This document shows positions 36,112-44,624 of a stretch of DNA of 64,000 bases, piece after piece; the first letter of the stretch is position 1, and every line of letters begins with the position of its first letter. A model generated the notes under the pieces. That model searched no databases and was not told the origin of the DNA. It saw only the letters and a list, made by a program, of their open reading frames with translations. Made by a program: the position numbers and the translations under genes. The stretch is from a bacterium. Its GTDB lineage: Bacteria > Bacillota > Sulfobacillia > UBA995. The stretch spans positions 186,001-250,000 of the forward strand of contig JAVHLP010000001.1 in NCBI GenBank assembly GCA_031082145.1, read 5' to 3'.

Positions 36112-36921
36112 TCAGCGGTCGATCTTCTGGGGCCTCCAGTGAAACGGCGTTTCACCTGGCGGCAGCACTTCCAACACCCCGCCGTACCCGGCCCGGGTCA
36201 GATGGTCCCGGCAGACTTGGTAGGCCAGGGCGGGACGGTTGCATTCGAGACTGAGATGGGCCAGGAAAATCGCTCGGGTTCGGCGCCCCGCCATCTGTGA
36301 CAGGGCCAGGCCGGCCTGTTCGTTGGAGAGATGCCCGTGGCTGCCGAGCACGCGCCGGACCAGGGAGTGAGGCCGGCCGGAAGCGACCTCCAGGCCGGGA
36401 TCGTGGTTTGCCTCGAGCACTATGTACTCGCACGCCGCGCCCTCCCGCACCAGTTCCGCCGGCACATGCCCCAGGTCGGTCAGAAAGAGCCACCGGCCCC
36501 AGGGCAACTCGACCCCCAGGGCCACCGGATCCACGCAGTCGTGGGGCTTGGGCAGAGCCCGCACCCGGGCACAGCCCACGACGATGTCACCCCCCGCGGG
36601 TAACGCTTGGCGCAGGCAACTGTCGATGGGTCCCACCCGGTCGCCGAGACGCTCCCACAGAAGGACCGAGGCGTACACGGGAATGCCGTAGCGCTGAGGG
36701 AAGGGGTACCGCAGCGTCACTCCCCGGACGTGGTCGGCGTGCGCGTGAGTCAGGAAGATGGCATCCAGCCGCCAGGGATCAACCCCGAGGGTGACCAGAG
36801 CGGTCTCCAGCCGGCGCAGGCCGAGCCCGCAGTCGATCAGCAACCTGGCGCCAGGCCCACCGTCCACCAGGTAGGCGTTGCCATACGCGCTGGAACTGGC
36901 CAGCGAGATAAAGCCCAGCAA
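36112..36921 (-). CDS. YycJ/WalJ-like metallo-beta-lactamase fold hydrolase
   Basis: A 269-residue MBL-fold protein with THAHADHVRGV (HxHxDH metal motif near residue 58), KPHDCVDP, LTDLGHVP and GSHGHLSNEQAG, matching the YycJ/WalJ group, thought to be a nuclease linked to cell-wall or DNA repair functions. A TTG start at 36921 follows GGGGAGGG. No walKR genes are near, so the usual operon link is absent. Confidence 0.83.
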   Translation of the reverse strand: MLGFISLASSSAYGNAYLVDGGPGARLLIDCGLGLRRLETALVTLGVDPWRLDAIFLTHAHADHVRGVTLRYPFPQRYGIPVYASVLLWERLGDRVGPIDSCLRQALPAGGDIVVGCARVRALPKPHDCVDPVALGVELPWGRWLFLTDLGHVPAELVREGAACEYIVLEANHDPGLEVASGRPHSLVRRVLGSHGHLSNEQAGLALSQMAGRRTRAIFLAHLSLECNRPALAYQVCRDHLTRAGYGGVLEVLPPGETPFHWRPQKIDR

Positions 36922-37026
36922 GGCGTCCCTCCCCGGGGGAAAGCCCTGCCGGTGGTTTCGAGCCGGCCCTCTCTTTGTCCTGCCGGCTCAGGCTGGGCCG
37001 GCCGATCCCCACGACCGTGAGCCGGC

Positions 37027-37947
37027 CTATCTCCCCGCCAGGACGGCCTTCACGTTCCGCTCGACGGTGTTGTCTGCCAAGCCCAGTGCTTCAAGCTCTC
37101 GCATCGCGTTGGCGAGCAGAGTATCATCGGTCTCGCCCATGGTTGCGGTAGCCGTTCCCTTGCCGGCCGGCTTGAGCGGGGCCGCCGTTTCCCAGCGCAG
37201 CAGGCCGGCGTTCTCCGGACACGCCTCCTGGCACAGCATGCATCCCACCACGCAGCGGTGGAAGGATGCGGGAACCCACTCCGGCCAGGCCCCCTCGGTC
37301 TCGGTGGCCAGAGCGCCACAGCGATGGCCCCGCAGTAGGAAGCGGTCGGATCCGATGGCTCCGGTAGGACAGGCGCGGCGACAGAGGTCGCAGCCCTCGC
37401 ATGCCTCCATCGCCTCCGGGTCTCGGCCTCCAGGCTCGCTCTCCGGGCTCGGCTCGGCGTCGGTCACGAATCCAACTAACTGATGGTAGCTACCGTGTCC
37501 CGGAACGTAGGTGATGTTGTTGCGTCCGTAGGTCACCAGGCCCAGCCTGGCGGCGACGGCCTTGAGAGGGGCGCTTAACAGAGCAAGCTGGGCACTTTTC
37601 ACGGTCCTGGCCAGATCGTGCCGGACCTGCTGGGCGATCTCCCGGTAGTGAAGGTAGGTGGGCGGTATGATCAGATCGACTTGCTCCCCGCCGGCTTTGG
37701 CGGTCAACCGGTGAGCCGGCCGCGGCACGGAGGCCATAATCACTGTCCGCGGTGAAAAGGCCAGCCCCTCGCAGTACTTGAAGGCTCCCAACCGCTCGCG
37801 ACAAAAGTCTCCATCCAGTTCACCCGCGCCGGCTCGGGCCCCAATATCGGCTCGCGCGTTGGACAACAGGGGTTCGGCGGGGCCCCAGGCTACCTGGTAC
37901 CCTGCGGTCCGAGCCCATTCCCGCAGACGTTGACCCATCGCAGACAT
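37027..37947 (-). CDS. QueG-like double [4Fe-4S] protein
   Basis: A 306-residue protein with two ferredoxin-type cluster motifs, CEGCDLCRRACPTGAIG and CVVGCMLCQEACPEN, in its C-terminal half, and an N-terminal domain with LGLVTYGRNNITYVPGHGSYHQL similar to the cobalamin-binding region of epoxyqueuosine reductase. It lacks the C-terminal repeats of true QueG, so a reductive role on another substrate is possible. The ATG at 37947 follows GGAGGTTAC. It is divergent from the CGNR gene. Confidence 0.75.
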   Translation of the reverse strand: MSAMGQRLREWARTAGYQVAWGPAEPLLSNARADIGARAGAGELDGDFCRERLGAFKYCEGLAFSPRTVIMASVPRPAHRLTAKAGGEQVDLIIPPTYLHYREIAQQVRHDLARTVKSAQLALLSAPLKAVAARLGLVTYGRNNITYVPGHGSYHQLVGFVTDAEPSPESEPGGRDPEAMEACEGCDLCRRACPTGAIGSDRFLLRGHRCGALATETEGAWPEWVPASFHRCVVGCMLCQEACPENAGLLRWETAAPLKPAGKGTATATMGETDDTLLANAMRELEALGLADNTVERNVKAVLAGR

Positions 37948-37983
37948 TCAGTGTAACCTCCGTTTATACTTTTACTGGTTTCG

Positions 37984-37992
37984 TGGTATAAT
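37984..37992 (+). promoter_or_regulatory. extended -10 promoter for the CGNR gene
   Basis: TGGTATAAT on the plus strand gives a perfect TATAAT (37987-37992) preceded by TG, an extended -10 element that does not need a strong -35. It lies 40 bases before the TTG start at 38034, in the 86-base gap between two divergent genes. Confidence 0.6.
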
Positions 37993-38033
37993 GTACCATA
38001 GGGTATTCGCCGCCGTCAAGGGAGGTTAGCCCG

Positions 38034-38597
38034 TTGGCTACCGCAACTATCCGGTCGGCCGCTCTTGAACTCGCGAACAGCGCCAGCACCGACTACCGCG
38101 GCACCGCCCGCAATGAAGACCGCCTTCTGAGCGAGGAGTGGCTGGACTCTTTCCTGGCCCGGTGGGGATTCGGGGCAGCCCACCCGCCGGGCCCCGCCAC
38201 CGCGGCCGACCTCGCCTCCCTCCGCTCTCTGCTGCGGCACCTGGCGGAGAAGGTCGTCGCCGGCTCACCGTTACCCAGAGACCGCCTGGCAGAACTGAAC
38301 CACGTGCTCGAGGGTGGACCCGCTCGGCGCCGCGTGGTCCAGACCGGGGGGAGCTTTGACCTCGTCTGGCAGCCATCCCATCACGACTGGAACTGGGTCC
38401 TAGCCGAGATAGCCGCATCCTTCGCCGAACTGCTGACTCGCGATCCCCGCCGCCTGAAGCTGTGCGCCAACCCCGACTGCCGGTGGGTGTTTTATGACAG
38501 CAGCAAGAACCGATCACGGCGGTGGTGTGAGAACACCTGTGCCAGCCTGGTCAAAGTTCGCCGGTTTCGCGCCCGGCGCCGGACCCATGATGGTTGA
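38034..38597 (+). CDS. CGNR zinc finger domain protein
   Basis: A 187-residue protein with the ABATE-type stress-sensing N-terminal region and a C-terminal zinc finger of the CGNR family: LCANPDCRWVFYDSSKNRSRRWCENTC...VKVRRFRARRR. The usual CGNR tetrad is replaced by CASL here, although the four zinc cysteines remain. Such proteins are thought to be DNA-binding regulators. TTG start at 38034 behind GGGAGGTT. It converges with the oligopeptidase gene. Confidence 0.82.
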   Translation: MATATIRSAALELANSASTDYRGTARNEDRLLSEEWLDSFLARWGFGAAHPPGPATAADLASLRSLLRHLAEKVVAGSPLPRDRLAELNHVLEGGPARRRVVQTGGSFDLVWQPSHHDWNWVLAEIAASFAELLTRDPRRLKLCANPDCRWVFYDSSKNRSRRWCENTCASLVKVRRFRARRRTHDG

Positions 38598-38607
38598 CGG
38601 GTCCGGC

Positions 38608-40656
38608 TCAGACCGTCAGTCCCGTCTGCCACCCAAGAAAAGCCAGCACAGCGGCTTGCTGCCTCACTATCTTACCGACCGGCTTACCGACACCGTGACC
38701 CGCCTCAGTCTCTACGGTCAGGATTACCGGCCTTGAGACCGGATCGGACCGGGTGGCGTACTGGAGCATGGCCGCCATCTTGCGGGCGTGCAGCGGGTGC
38801 ACCCGGGTGTCGGAGACGGCGGTGAACAAGAACACCGCCGGGTACTCAGTCCCCTTCTCCACCCGGTGGTAGGGGGAGTAGGCCCGGAGCCATCGGAAGG
38901 CTTCAGGGTCATCCGCCGACCCGTACTCGGTAACCCACAGCCGTGCGATCAGGAAGTGGTGGTAACGCAACATGTCAAGCAGGGGCACCCCACAGACCAC
39001 AGCCCGGAACAGCTCCGGCCGCTGGGTGAGGGCCGCTCCTACCAGGAGACCGCCGTTGCTCCGGCCGCTGATACCCAGACGTCCCGGATCGGTCCAGCCT
39101 GCCTCGATGAGGTGCTCGGCCGCGGCGATGAAATCGTCAAACACGTTCTGCTTCTTCTCAAGCATGCCGGCTCGGTGCCAGTCCTCGCCGTACTCGGAAC
39201 CCCCTCGCAGGTTGGCAACGGCGTAGAGGCCGCCCCTGCGGATCCAGGACAGGCACTCGGGCGAGTAGACCGGGGTACGGCTCAGGTTGAAGCCGCCGTA
39301 CCCGGTGAGCAGGGCCGGAACGGGCCCGGTGATCCCCCGCCGCCGCACCAGGAACATGGGCACCCGGGTGCCGTCGGCCGATCGATAGAACACTTGACTT
39401 ACATCTACCTCGCCGGCATCGGCGGGCGGGCGGCCCCCTAGCCAGATCTCGGCCGCCCCCCCTGTCACGTCCAGCCGGTACAGGACGGGCGGCATGGTGA
39501 AGGACTCAAAGCGGATTAGGGCCACGGCGTTGGCCGCTTCTGCCGCCATGCCGCTCACGGTACCCTTGATCCCGAGGTCAACCTCGTCGCAACACCCCGC
39601 CGCCGGCTCGTACAGGTAGAGGCGGCTGGCGGCGTCCTTGAGTCCGGAGATCAGCAGTTTTCCTCCGGCCAGGCGGAATTCCTGCAGAATGACGTCCTCC
39701 TGCTCGGGGACCAGCTCCCGCCAGGCCTCCTCCCGGAGATCGCTGAGATCGATTGCCAATACGCGATAGCGGGGAGCCCGGTAGTTGGTGAGCAGATAGA
39801 GCGTATCGCCCTCGATCTGGCCGGTGAACAGGGCATCCTTTCCCACCGCCACCGCCTGGAAACCCCCATCGCCCTCCCGCCGCACGTAGACGTCGGTACG
39901 GGTCCAGCCATGGCTGATCGTCAGCAAGAGGTGACGCCCGCAACCGGAGCGTTCCACACCGTACATCTCCTCCTTCGGCCGGTCCCGCCCGTACACGAGG
40001 GGGTCCACGGCCGGGTCGTCACCCAGCCGGTGGTGAAAGACATGCCGATGGTAGTTCTCCTCGCCGGGAGGGACATCGCCCGCCCGGGGATAGCGAGTGT
40101 AGAGCAACCCCTGCTCGTCCGCATCCCAGGCGACAGACGCGTACCGGGCCCGGGGGATGCGGTCGGCCAATACCTCTCCCGTGTCCGTGCGCAGCACGTG
40201 GAGGGTACTCCATTCGTCACCGTCCCACAACAACCCGTAGGCCACCAAGTCGCCGGAGGGGGAAGCGTGCCACCAGTCCAGGGCGAGGGTTCCTTCCCGG
40301 CTCTCCCGGTTGGGATCCACCAGGGCCCTGGGGGGACTCCGGCCGTCGAGGTCCTGAACCCAGAGGGCGAACTGAGCCTCGCCGGCCCGCCGGAGGGTGT
40401 AGAAGACCCGCCGGCCGCGCAAGGCTGCGTCGCCGACGGCGTCCTGCTGGAGGAGGTCATCGAGTTCCCGTGCGAATGCGGCGCGCTCCGGCAGCGAATC
40501 CAGCACGGCTTCCGCGTAGCGGTTCTGCGCCTCGGTCCACGTGGCAACCGCCTGGTCTTCTTCCTCCAGCCAGCGGTAAGGGTCGGCGATCGCCTCGCCG
40601 TGGAGCGTGTCGATGACCGGGTGGCGGGCTGTTGGCGGCGGGGTGCCGGCATACAT
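38608..40656 (-). CDS. prolyl oligopeptidase family serine peptidase
   Basis: An S9A peptidase of 682 residues that cuts short peptides after proline in the cytoplasm (no signal peptide). The N-terminal seven-bladed propeller is followed by the alpha/beta hydrolase domain with the catalytic serine in ISGRSNGGLL, aspartate in AVSDTRVHP and histidine in EAGHGVGKP. The ATG at 40656 follows GTGAGGTTG; a longer reading to 40716 would overlap the methyltransferase gene. Length is normal. Confidence 0.93.
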   Translation of the reverse strand: MYAGTPPPTARHPVIDTLHGEAIADPYRWLEEEDQAVATWTEAQNRYAEAVLDSLPERAAFARELDDLLQQDAVGDAALRGRRVFYTLRRAGEAQFALWVQDLDGRSPPRALVDPNRESREGTLALDWWHASPSGDLVAYGLLWDGDEWSTLHVLRTDTGEVLADRIPRARYASVAWDADEQGLLYTRYPRAGDVPPGEENYHRHVFHHRLGDDPAVDPLVYGRDRPKEEMYGVERSGCGRHLLLTISHGWTRTDVYVRREGDGGFQAVAVGKDALFTGQIEGDTLYLLTNYRAPRYRVLAIDLSDLREEAWRELVPEQEDVILQEFRLAGGKLLISGLKDAASRLYLYEPAAGCCDEVDLGIKGTVSGMAAEAANAVALIRFESFTMPPVLYRLDVTGGAAEIWLGGRPPADAGEVDVSQVFYRSADGTRVPMFLVRRRGITGPVPALLTGYGGFNLSRTPVYSPECLSWIRRGGLYAVANLRGGSEYGEDWHRAGMLEKKQNVFDDFIAAAEHLIEAGWTDPGRLGISGRSNGGLLVGAALTQRPELFRAVVCGVPLLDMLRYHHFLIARLWVTEYGSADDPEAFRWLRAYSPYHRVEKGTEYPAVFLFTAVSDTRVHPLHARKMAAMLQYATRSDPVSRPVILTVETEAGHGVGKPVGKIVRQQAAVLAFLGWQTGLTV

Positions 40657-40712
40657 GGCGTCAACCTCACAATCGCATTGGCTGGGGCCCAAGCGCGTCT
40701 TCAGGGGCATGG

Positions 40713-41426
40713 TCATGCCCAGCCGGGCTCGACCTCGGTCCTGACGTACTCCCTCACGACGTACGGTGATGCCTGACCGTGGTTGAAGATCTTGGGAAGC
40801 AGCTGCTCGCTCCGAAGGCTGAAACCGGCCTCGCCAATCTCCTGTTCAAGCGGAACCCGGCTCCAGGTGGTCTCGTCCTCCCCGGCCAACACCATTCCAC
40901 CGGCAATCAGGACTCTTCCTGCCTCGGCCAGGCTGGCCCGCCGATCCGCCATCTCGTGAAGAGAAGAGAGGTAAAGGACGCTTCCGAAGCTCCCTCCGGC
41001 GAACGGTAGCGCCGTGCCGGCCACCTCAACGAAGCTGGGGTTATCGGCGTTGGCTCCCTCACTCCGGGCCAGGTTCCGGGCTACGGCCAGCATCTCCGGG
41101 CTGGTATCCACGCCGGTGACCGGATGACCGCGTCCTGCCAGCCAGGTCTCCACTTGCCCGAAGCCGCAGCCAATGGATAGCACGGGATCGGCGGGATGAA
41201 GGGCGGGGGCCAGGTACTCAGCCTTGGCAAAGGCGAAGCTGAACATGTTGTCAAACGCCTCCAGACCCGCCGTCTTGGCCGTCAGGAGCAGGCGGAGGAT
41301 CATGTAGGCGCCAAAGGAGCCGGCGTGTCTGGCGATCAGCCGCTCCATCTCCGCCCGGTCCAGCGAACCCCGATCCGCGATCACCTCCGACAAGGCCTTC
41401 AGCAGCCGGTCGGCAGTACTGCCCAA
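40713..41426 (-). CDS. class I SAM-dependent methyltransferase
   Basis: A 237-residue protein with motif I VLSIGCGFGQVETWLAGRG, the acidic residue in VTGVDTSPEMLAVAR and a post-motif region SVLYLSSLHEMADRRASLAEAGRVL, typical of UbiE/Methyltransf_11 enzymes. The first 80 residues form a helical extension. The substrate is not evident. It is 56 bases upstream of the oligopeptidase gene; 41427-41522 upstream holds no feature. Confidence 0.85.
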   Translation of the reverse strand: MGSTADRLLKALSEVIADRGSLDRAEMERLIARHAGSFGAYMILRLLLTAKTAGLEAFDNMFSFAFAKAEYLAPALHPADPVLSIGCGFGQVETWLAGRGHPVTGVDTSPEMLAVARNLARSEGANADNPSFVEVAGTALPFAGGSFGSVLYLSSLHEMADRRASLAEAGRVLIAGGMVLAGEDETTWSRVPLEQEIGEAGFSLRSEQLLPKIFNHGQASPYVVREYVRTEVEPGWA

Positions 41427-41522
41427 TGCCCGATCCTCCCGGAGGTGGTGTCGACGCCCCTGCCCTGTTCTCCCCGCCCGCGGTCCTCTCCTCTCCGACG
41501 TGGCATGGCGCCGGCTGGGCCG

Positions 41523-41660
41523 CTAGTAGAGCTGGTCGGGGGACCACCGCCAGTGCGCATCGTCGAGGATCTGGTGATCAGACCGTACCCGACAGTAGAA
41601 TACAACCGCCTCGAGGGTCCAGGTCACCTCGCGACCAGAGTCCCGGTCCCTCGCCTCCAC
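41523..41660 (-). CDS. small ORF at the end of the Tad operon
   Basis: A 45-residue frame from a GTG at 41660, four bases after the TadG-like stop, to a TAG at 41523. It encodes MEARDRDSGREVTWTLEAVV and then FYCRVRSDHQILDDAHWRWS with an LY end, a composition that looks protein-like rather than random (codon third positions G/C-rich). No family recognised; the ribosome site (GGTGA) is weak. It may be a small accessory protein of the pilus cluster or chance. Confidence 0.4.
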   Translation of the reverse strand: MEARDRDSGREVTWTLEAVVFYCRVRSDHQILDDAHWRWSPDQLY

Positions 41661-41664
41661 TCGG

Positions 41665-42147
41665 TCACCGGATGACCACGCTGGCGTCGGCGTGCGCCCA
41701 CACCCAGACCCGTCCCCCCGGCACCGGAAACAGCCTCAGGGGCACAGCCACGTCTATGGTCACGCAGACTGTGGGGTGGAGCAGTTCCCGGCCGGTCACC
41801 TGGTCGCGGCCGGGGGCTGAAGGGTTTGGGTTGTGCACACCGACGGTGACGACCACGTCCTCCGTCAGATCGATCCCCGGGAAGGCCGATCGCAGGTTGT
41901 CCATAGCGTAGTTACGCGCCACGGCGCGGGCCCGCGCCGGGTCCAGCACCAGTTCACCCCGATCCAGCCGGTCAGGGTCGAGTTCCTGGCACGCCGCCAG
42001 GGCGGCCATGTCGGCTGCCGTGTGGGCCAGCTGCCGCGCCAGCATGAGCATTCCGGCGTCGGCCACCAGGGCCAGCGAGAGCAACAAGACCGGCAGCATG
42101 AGAATCGTGATCACCAGGGCCGCGCCGCCCTCACTGCGCCCGTTCAC
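41665..42147 (-). CDS. tadG: TadG-like pilus assembly protein
   Basis: A 160-residue pseudopilin-like protein. An N-terminal RSEGGAALVITILMLPVLLLSLALVADAGMLMLARQLAHTAADMAALAA stretch (about 4-52) is the class III signal and hydrophobic helix characteristic of TadE/TadG proteins (Flp pilus assembly, PF13400-like). The rest is an extracytoplasmic beta-rich domain. It overlaps tadE by four bases. Shorter than full TadG proteins, which carry a VWA domain. Confidence 0.82.
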   Translation of the reverse strand: MNGRSEGGAALVITILMLPVLLLSLALVADAGMLMLARQLAHTAADMAALAACQELDPDRLDRGELVLDPARARAVARNYAMDNLRSAFPGIDLTEDVVVTVGVHNPNPSAPGRDQVTGRELLHPTVCVTIDVAVPLRLFPVPGGRVWVWAHADASVVIR

Positions 42148-42551
42148 GGCCCGCGCACCCGCTCGCTGCGGGTCACGATCTCCGCCTGCAAGCTCAGGCT
42201 ACGGCCGAACACGGACTGCAGGAGGGGAAGGAGGATCGGGTACTTGTACTCCAGGGCCACCCGGATGGTGGCCCCGTAGGACGCCCGATCGGGGACAATG
42301 CGGATCTCTACCTCGGCGGGATCGATATTGCCGAGCCGTAGTTGCTCCTCGATCTTGTCCCGGACGGCGGCCGTGGCTCCCCCCTCCACCGCCGCCCGCC
42401 GCGCTCCTTCCCGGACGGCGGCCGCCAGCACCAGTTTGGCGTTCACGACTAGCCCCAACTCGATCATGCCAAAGCAGAGGAGCAGCAAGAGCCCTGCGAC
42501 AAGGGCGAATTCGACCAGGACGACTCCTTCCTCTCGCCGCACCCGGCGCAT
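42144..42551 (-). CDS. tadE: TadE-like pseudopilin
   Basis: A 135-residue protein starting MRRVRREEGVVLVEFALVAG with the E in the helix that marks class III/TadE pseudopilins, a hydrophobic helix at about 9-30, then AVREGARRAAVEGG, the classical TadE signature. It probably forms the pilus base or tip. Followed by tadG with overlap and preceded by the Flp pilin gene. Confidence 0.88.
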   Translation of the reverse strand: MRRVRREEGVVLVEFALVAGLLLLLCFGMIELGLVVNAKLVLAAAVREGARRAAVEGGATAAVRDKIEEQLRLGNIDPAEVEIRIVPDRASYGATIRVALEYKYPILLPLLQSVFGRSLSLQAEIVTRSERVRGP

Positions 42552-42622
42552 CGGCCACCCTCCCTGCCGGTGGACGGGGCGGGCCGGGCCTGGCCCGCCA
42601 CGCCTCGCCCAGCGTCGTGGTA

Positions 42623-42805
42623 CTAGGGGCTGATCCCACTCAGGCGAGTGATGATCTCCGACAGCTTCTTCTGCAGCTCCGTGCCAAGGCTGGTCAGGGT
42701 CGTAATCAGGAGCAACACCACCAGGGCCAGTAGCAGGGCGTATTCGGTCACCGCCGCCCCCTCCTCACCCCAGAGCCACAACACCAGCCGGTCCTTGAGC
42801 GACAT
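42623..42805 (-). CDS. flp: Flp-type major pilin
   Basis: A 60-residue Flp pilin. A short N-terminal leader ending at GEEG is followed by AAVTEYALLLALVVLLLITTLTSLG, with the glutamate at +5 and tyrosine after it as in Flp pilins. The ATG at 42805 lies behind AAAGGAGGGGGAGAC. Cleavage after the glycine would need a prepilin peptidase, which is not in this window. Confidence 0.9.
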   Translation of the reverse strand: MSLKDRLVLWLWGEEGAAVTEYALLLALVVLLLITTLTSLGTELQKKLSEIITRLSGISP

Positions 42806-42827
42806 GTCTCCCCCTCCTTTGGCTCTC

Positions 42828-43691
42828 TCACCACCGGGCTCGGCTGAACCACAGCACGTTGGGCAGCACGACAAGAACAAACAAGGTTGGGAAGATGAAA
42901 AAGACGGTGCACAGGGTTAGCTTCAGAGGTAGCGCGGCCACCTCCCGCTCGAAGGCCTGCCGCTGCTCGGCCCTGGCCAGCGACGCTTGCTGGCGGAGAG
43001 TGCCCGTCACCGGCGTGCCGTGTTCCTCCGCGCGCACCAGGGCCCCCACCGCGAGGCTCACCGGGCCCAGGTTGACTCGCCGGGCCAGCGCTTGCAGGGC
43101 CTGGCTCACGGGAAGGCCTGCCGCCGTCTCGCGGGCTACCCGGCCCAGCTCCTGGCCCAGGGGACCGGATACCCGGGCCCCCACCAGATCGACGGCCTGG
43201 GCCAGGGCCAGTCCGCCATCGGTGCAGGCCACCATGAGGTCGAGCGCTCCCGCCAGCTCGCTCAGCACGGCCCGGGACCGCGCGCGCTCCCGGGCCTGGA
43301 CCCATGCCAGGGGCGCCTGCGCACCCAGGTAGCACAGGCCGGCCGTCAGGGGCAGCCGCGGGATGAAGGAGACGCGAGGTCCGGCCGCCCAGCCGATGGC
43401 GGCCGCCAGCAGCACTCCCACGAAGCCGCAAGCCGCGAGTTCCTCCGGCGAGAGACGGGCGGTGAGCCCGGCCCGGTCGATGCGGTTGGCCAGATCGCGT
43501 CGGGCTTCCGCCGGCATCAGCGCGGCCCCCAGAGCAGCGAGGGGCCCGCCGGGCCGCTGACCTGGCACCGTGGCCGTAGCCCGACCGGCCAGCCGGCCCA
43601 AGCGGGAGCCGAGGCGGACCGCCACGAATCGAACCCCGATGAAGGCCAGCAAGCTCACCCCGGCCGCGACAGCGAGAGGCTGCTGGAGCAC
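42828..43691 (-). CDS. tadC: TadC-type inner membrane platform protein (T2SSF)
   Basis: A 287-residue type II secretion F-domain protein with helices at about 3-25, 87-125 and 262-282 and a central cytoplasmic domain (GALDLMVACTDGGLALAQAVDL ... VRAEEHGTPVTGTLRQQA). GTG start at 43691 behind GAGGAGGTGAG. It pairs with TadB to form the pilus assembly platform. Confidence 0.9.
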   Translation of the reverse strand: MLQQPLAVAAGVSLLAFIGVRFVAVRLGSRLGRLAGRATATVPGQRPGGPLAALGAALMPAEARRDLANRIDRAGLTARLSPEELAACGFVGVLLAAAIGWAAGPRVSFIPRLPLTAGLCYLGAQAPLAWVQARERARSRAVLSELAGALDLMVACTDGGLALAQAVDLVGARVSGPLGQELGRVARETAAGLPVSQALQALARRVNLGPVSLAVGALVRAEEHGTPVTGTLRQQASLARAEQRQAFEREVAALPLKLTLCTVFFIFPTLFVLVVLPNVLWFSRARW

Positions 43692-43706
43692 CAGTTCTCA
43701 CCTCCT

Positions 43707-44624
43707 CTAGGGTTTGATGGAAGCGATCAGCCGGGTCATGAGTTCCCTGCCGGCCAGCCACGAGCACACTGCGTACCCGGCCCCTACCCGCCCGGCCCCT
43801 GTCTCCCAGAGAGGGCGGAGCATCTCCCGATTGCCCCACCAGAAGTAGAGTCCGAGGCACACCGGCAAGGCCAGTAGGATCCGCGCCGATAGCCGTGCTT
43901 CAGCCGTCCGGGCATGCAGATCACCCCATAGGGCCCTTCTCTCGTTCAGGGCGGCAGCGCCGTTCGCCAGTACCTCGGCCAGGTTGCCACCCGAGAAGCG
44001 GTGGATCTCCAGCGCCTGGAGGAAGTAACTGACGTCGTCCCCGGGGAATGACTCCTCCAGCCTGCGCAAGGCCCGCAAGAGGGGAGTGCCGGCCCGGTAC
44101 TCCTCAGCCACGCGCCGGAAGACCTCCGCCAGCGGGCCCTCGGTCCCCGTCCCCAGCGCTTCGACCGCTTGGGCAAGACTCTGCCCGGATCGGAGAGAAC
44201 TCGCCAGCGCCTGCAGCGCGTCGGGCAGGCGCTGCCGGGCCTGGTGGCTCCGGGCGGCCAAGCGGCGGCGGGCATGGCTGCCAAGCAGTAAGACAGGTAA
44301 CAGGACTCCGGGCAGACCGCCATAGGGTGATCCCACAAGTACCGCTCCGGCCAGGCCGCCCCCGCCAGCCGTCAGGACCAGCAGGGCCCAGGCCAGCCTG
44401 CGAGAAGGGCTCAAGCCTGCCTGAACCAGCAGATCCACGAGCGGCCAGCTCGGAGTGAGACCTCTTTCGCCCCGCCCGTCCACCGGACCCAGGAGGCCGA
44501 TCAGCCGGCGACGCCCGGTTCGCTTGAGAATGGTCCACAGGAGGAGGCAAGCGCAGAGGGCCAGTGTCCCTGCCCCGAGGCCGGCCAGCCCAAGGTAGAC
44601 GCGGTCCAGACTGGGGAAGATCAT
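43707..44624 (-). CDS. tadB: TadB-type inner membrane platform protein (T2SSF)
   Basis: A 305-residue F-domain membrane protein with N-terminal helices (about 10-32, 80-112), a cytoplasmic T2SSF domain (LPDALQALASSLRSGQSLAQAVEALG ... FSGGNLAEVLANGAAALNERR) and C-terminal helices at 250-290. It overlaps the tadA ATPase gene by four bases and precedes tadC. Confidence 0.9.
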   Translation of the reverse strand: MIFPSLDRVYLGLAGLGAGTLALCACLLLWTILKRTGRRRLIGLLGPVDGRGERGLTPSWPLVDLLVQAGLSPSRRLAWALLVLTAGGGGLAGAVLVGSPYGGLPGVLLPVLLLGSHARRRLAARSHQARQRLPDALQALASSLRSGQSLAQAVEALGTGTEGPLAEVFRRVAEEYRAGTPLLRALRRLEESFPGDDVSYFLQALEIHRFSGGNLAEVLANGAAALNERRALWGDLHARTAEARLSARILLALPVCLGLYFWWGNREMLRPLWETGAGRVGAGYAVCSWLAGRELMTRLIASIKP

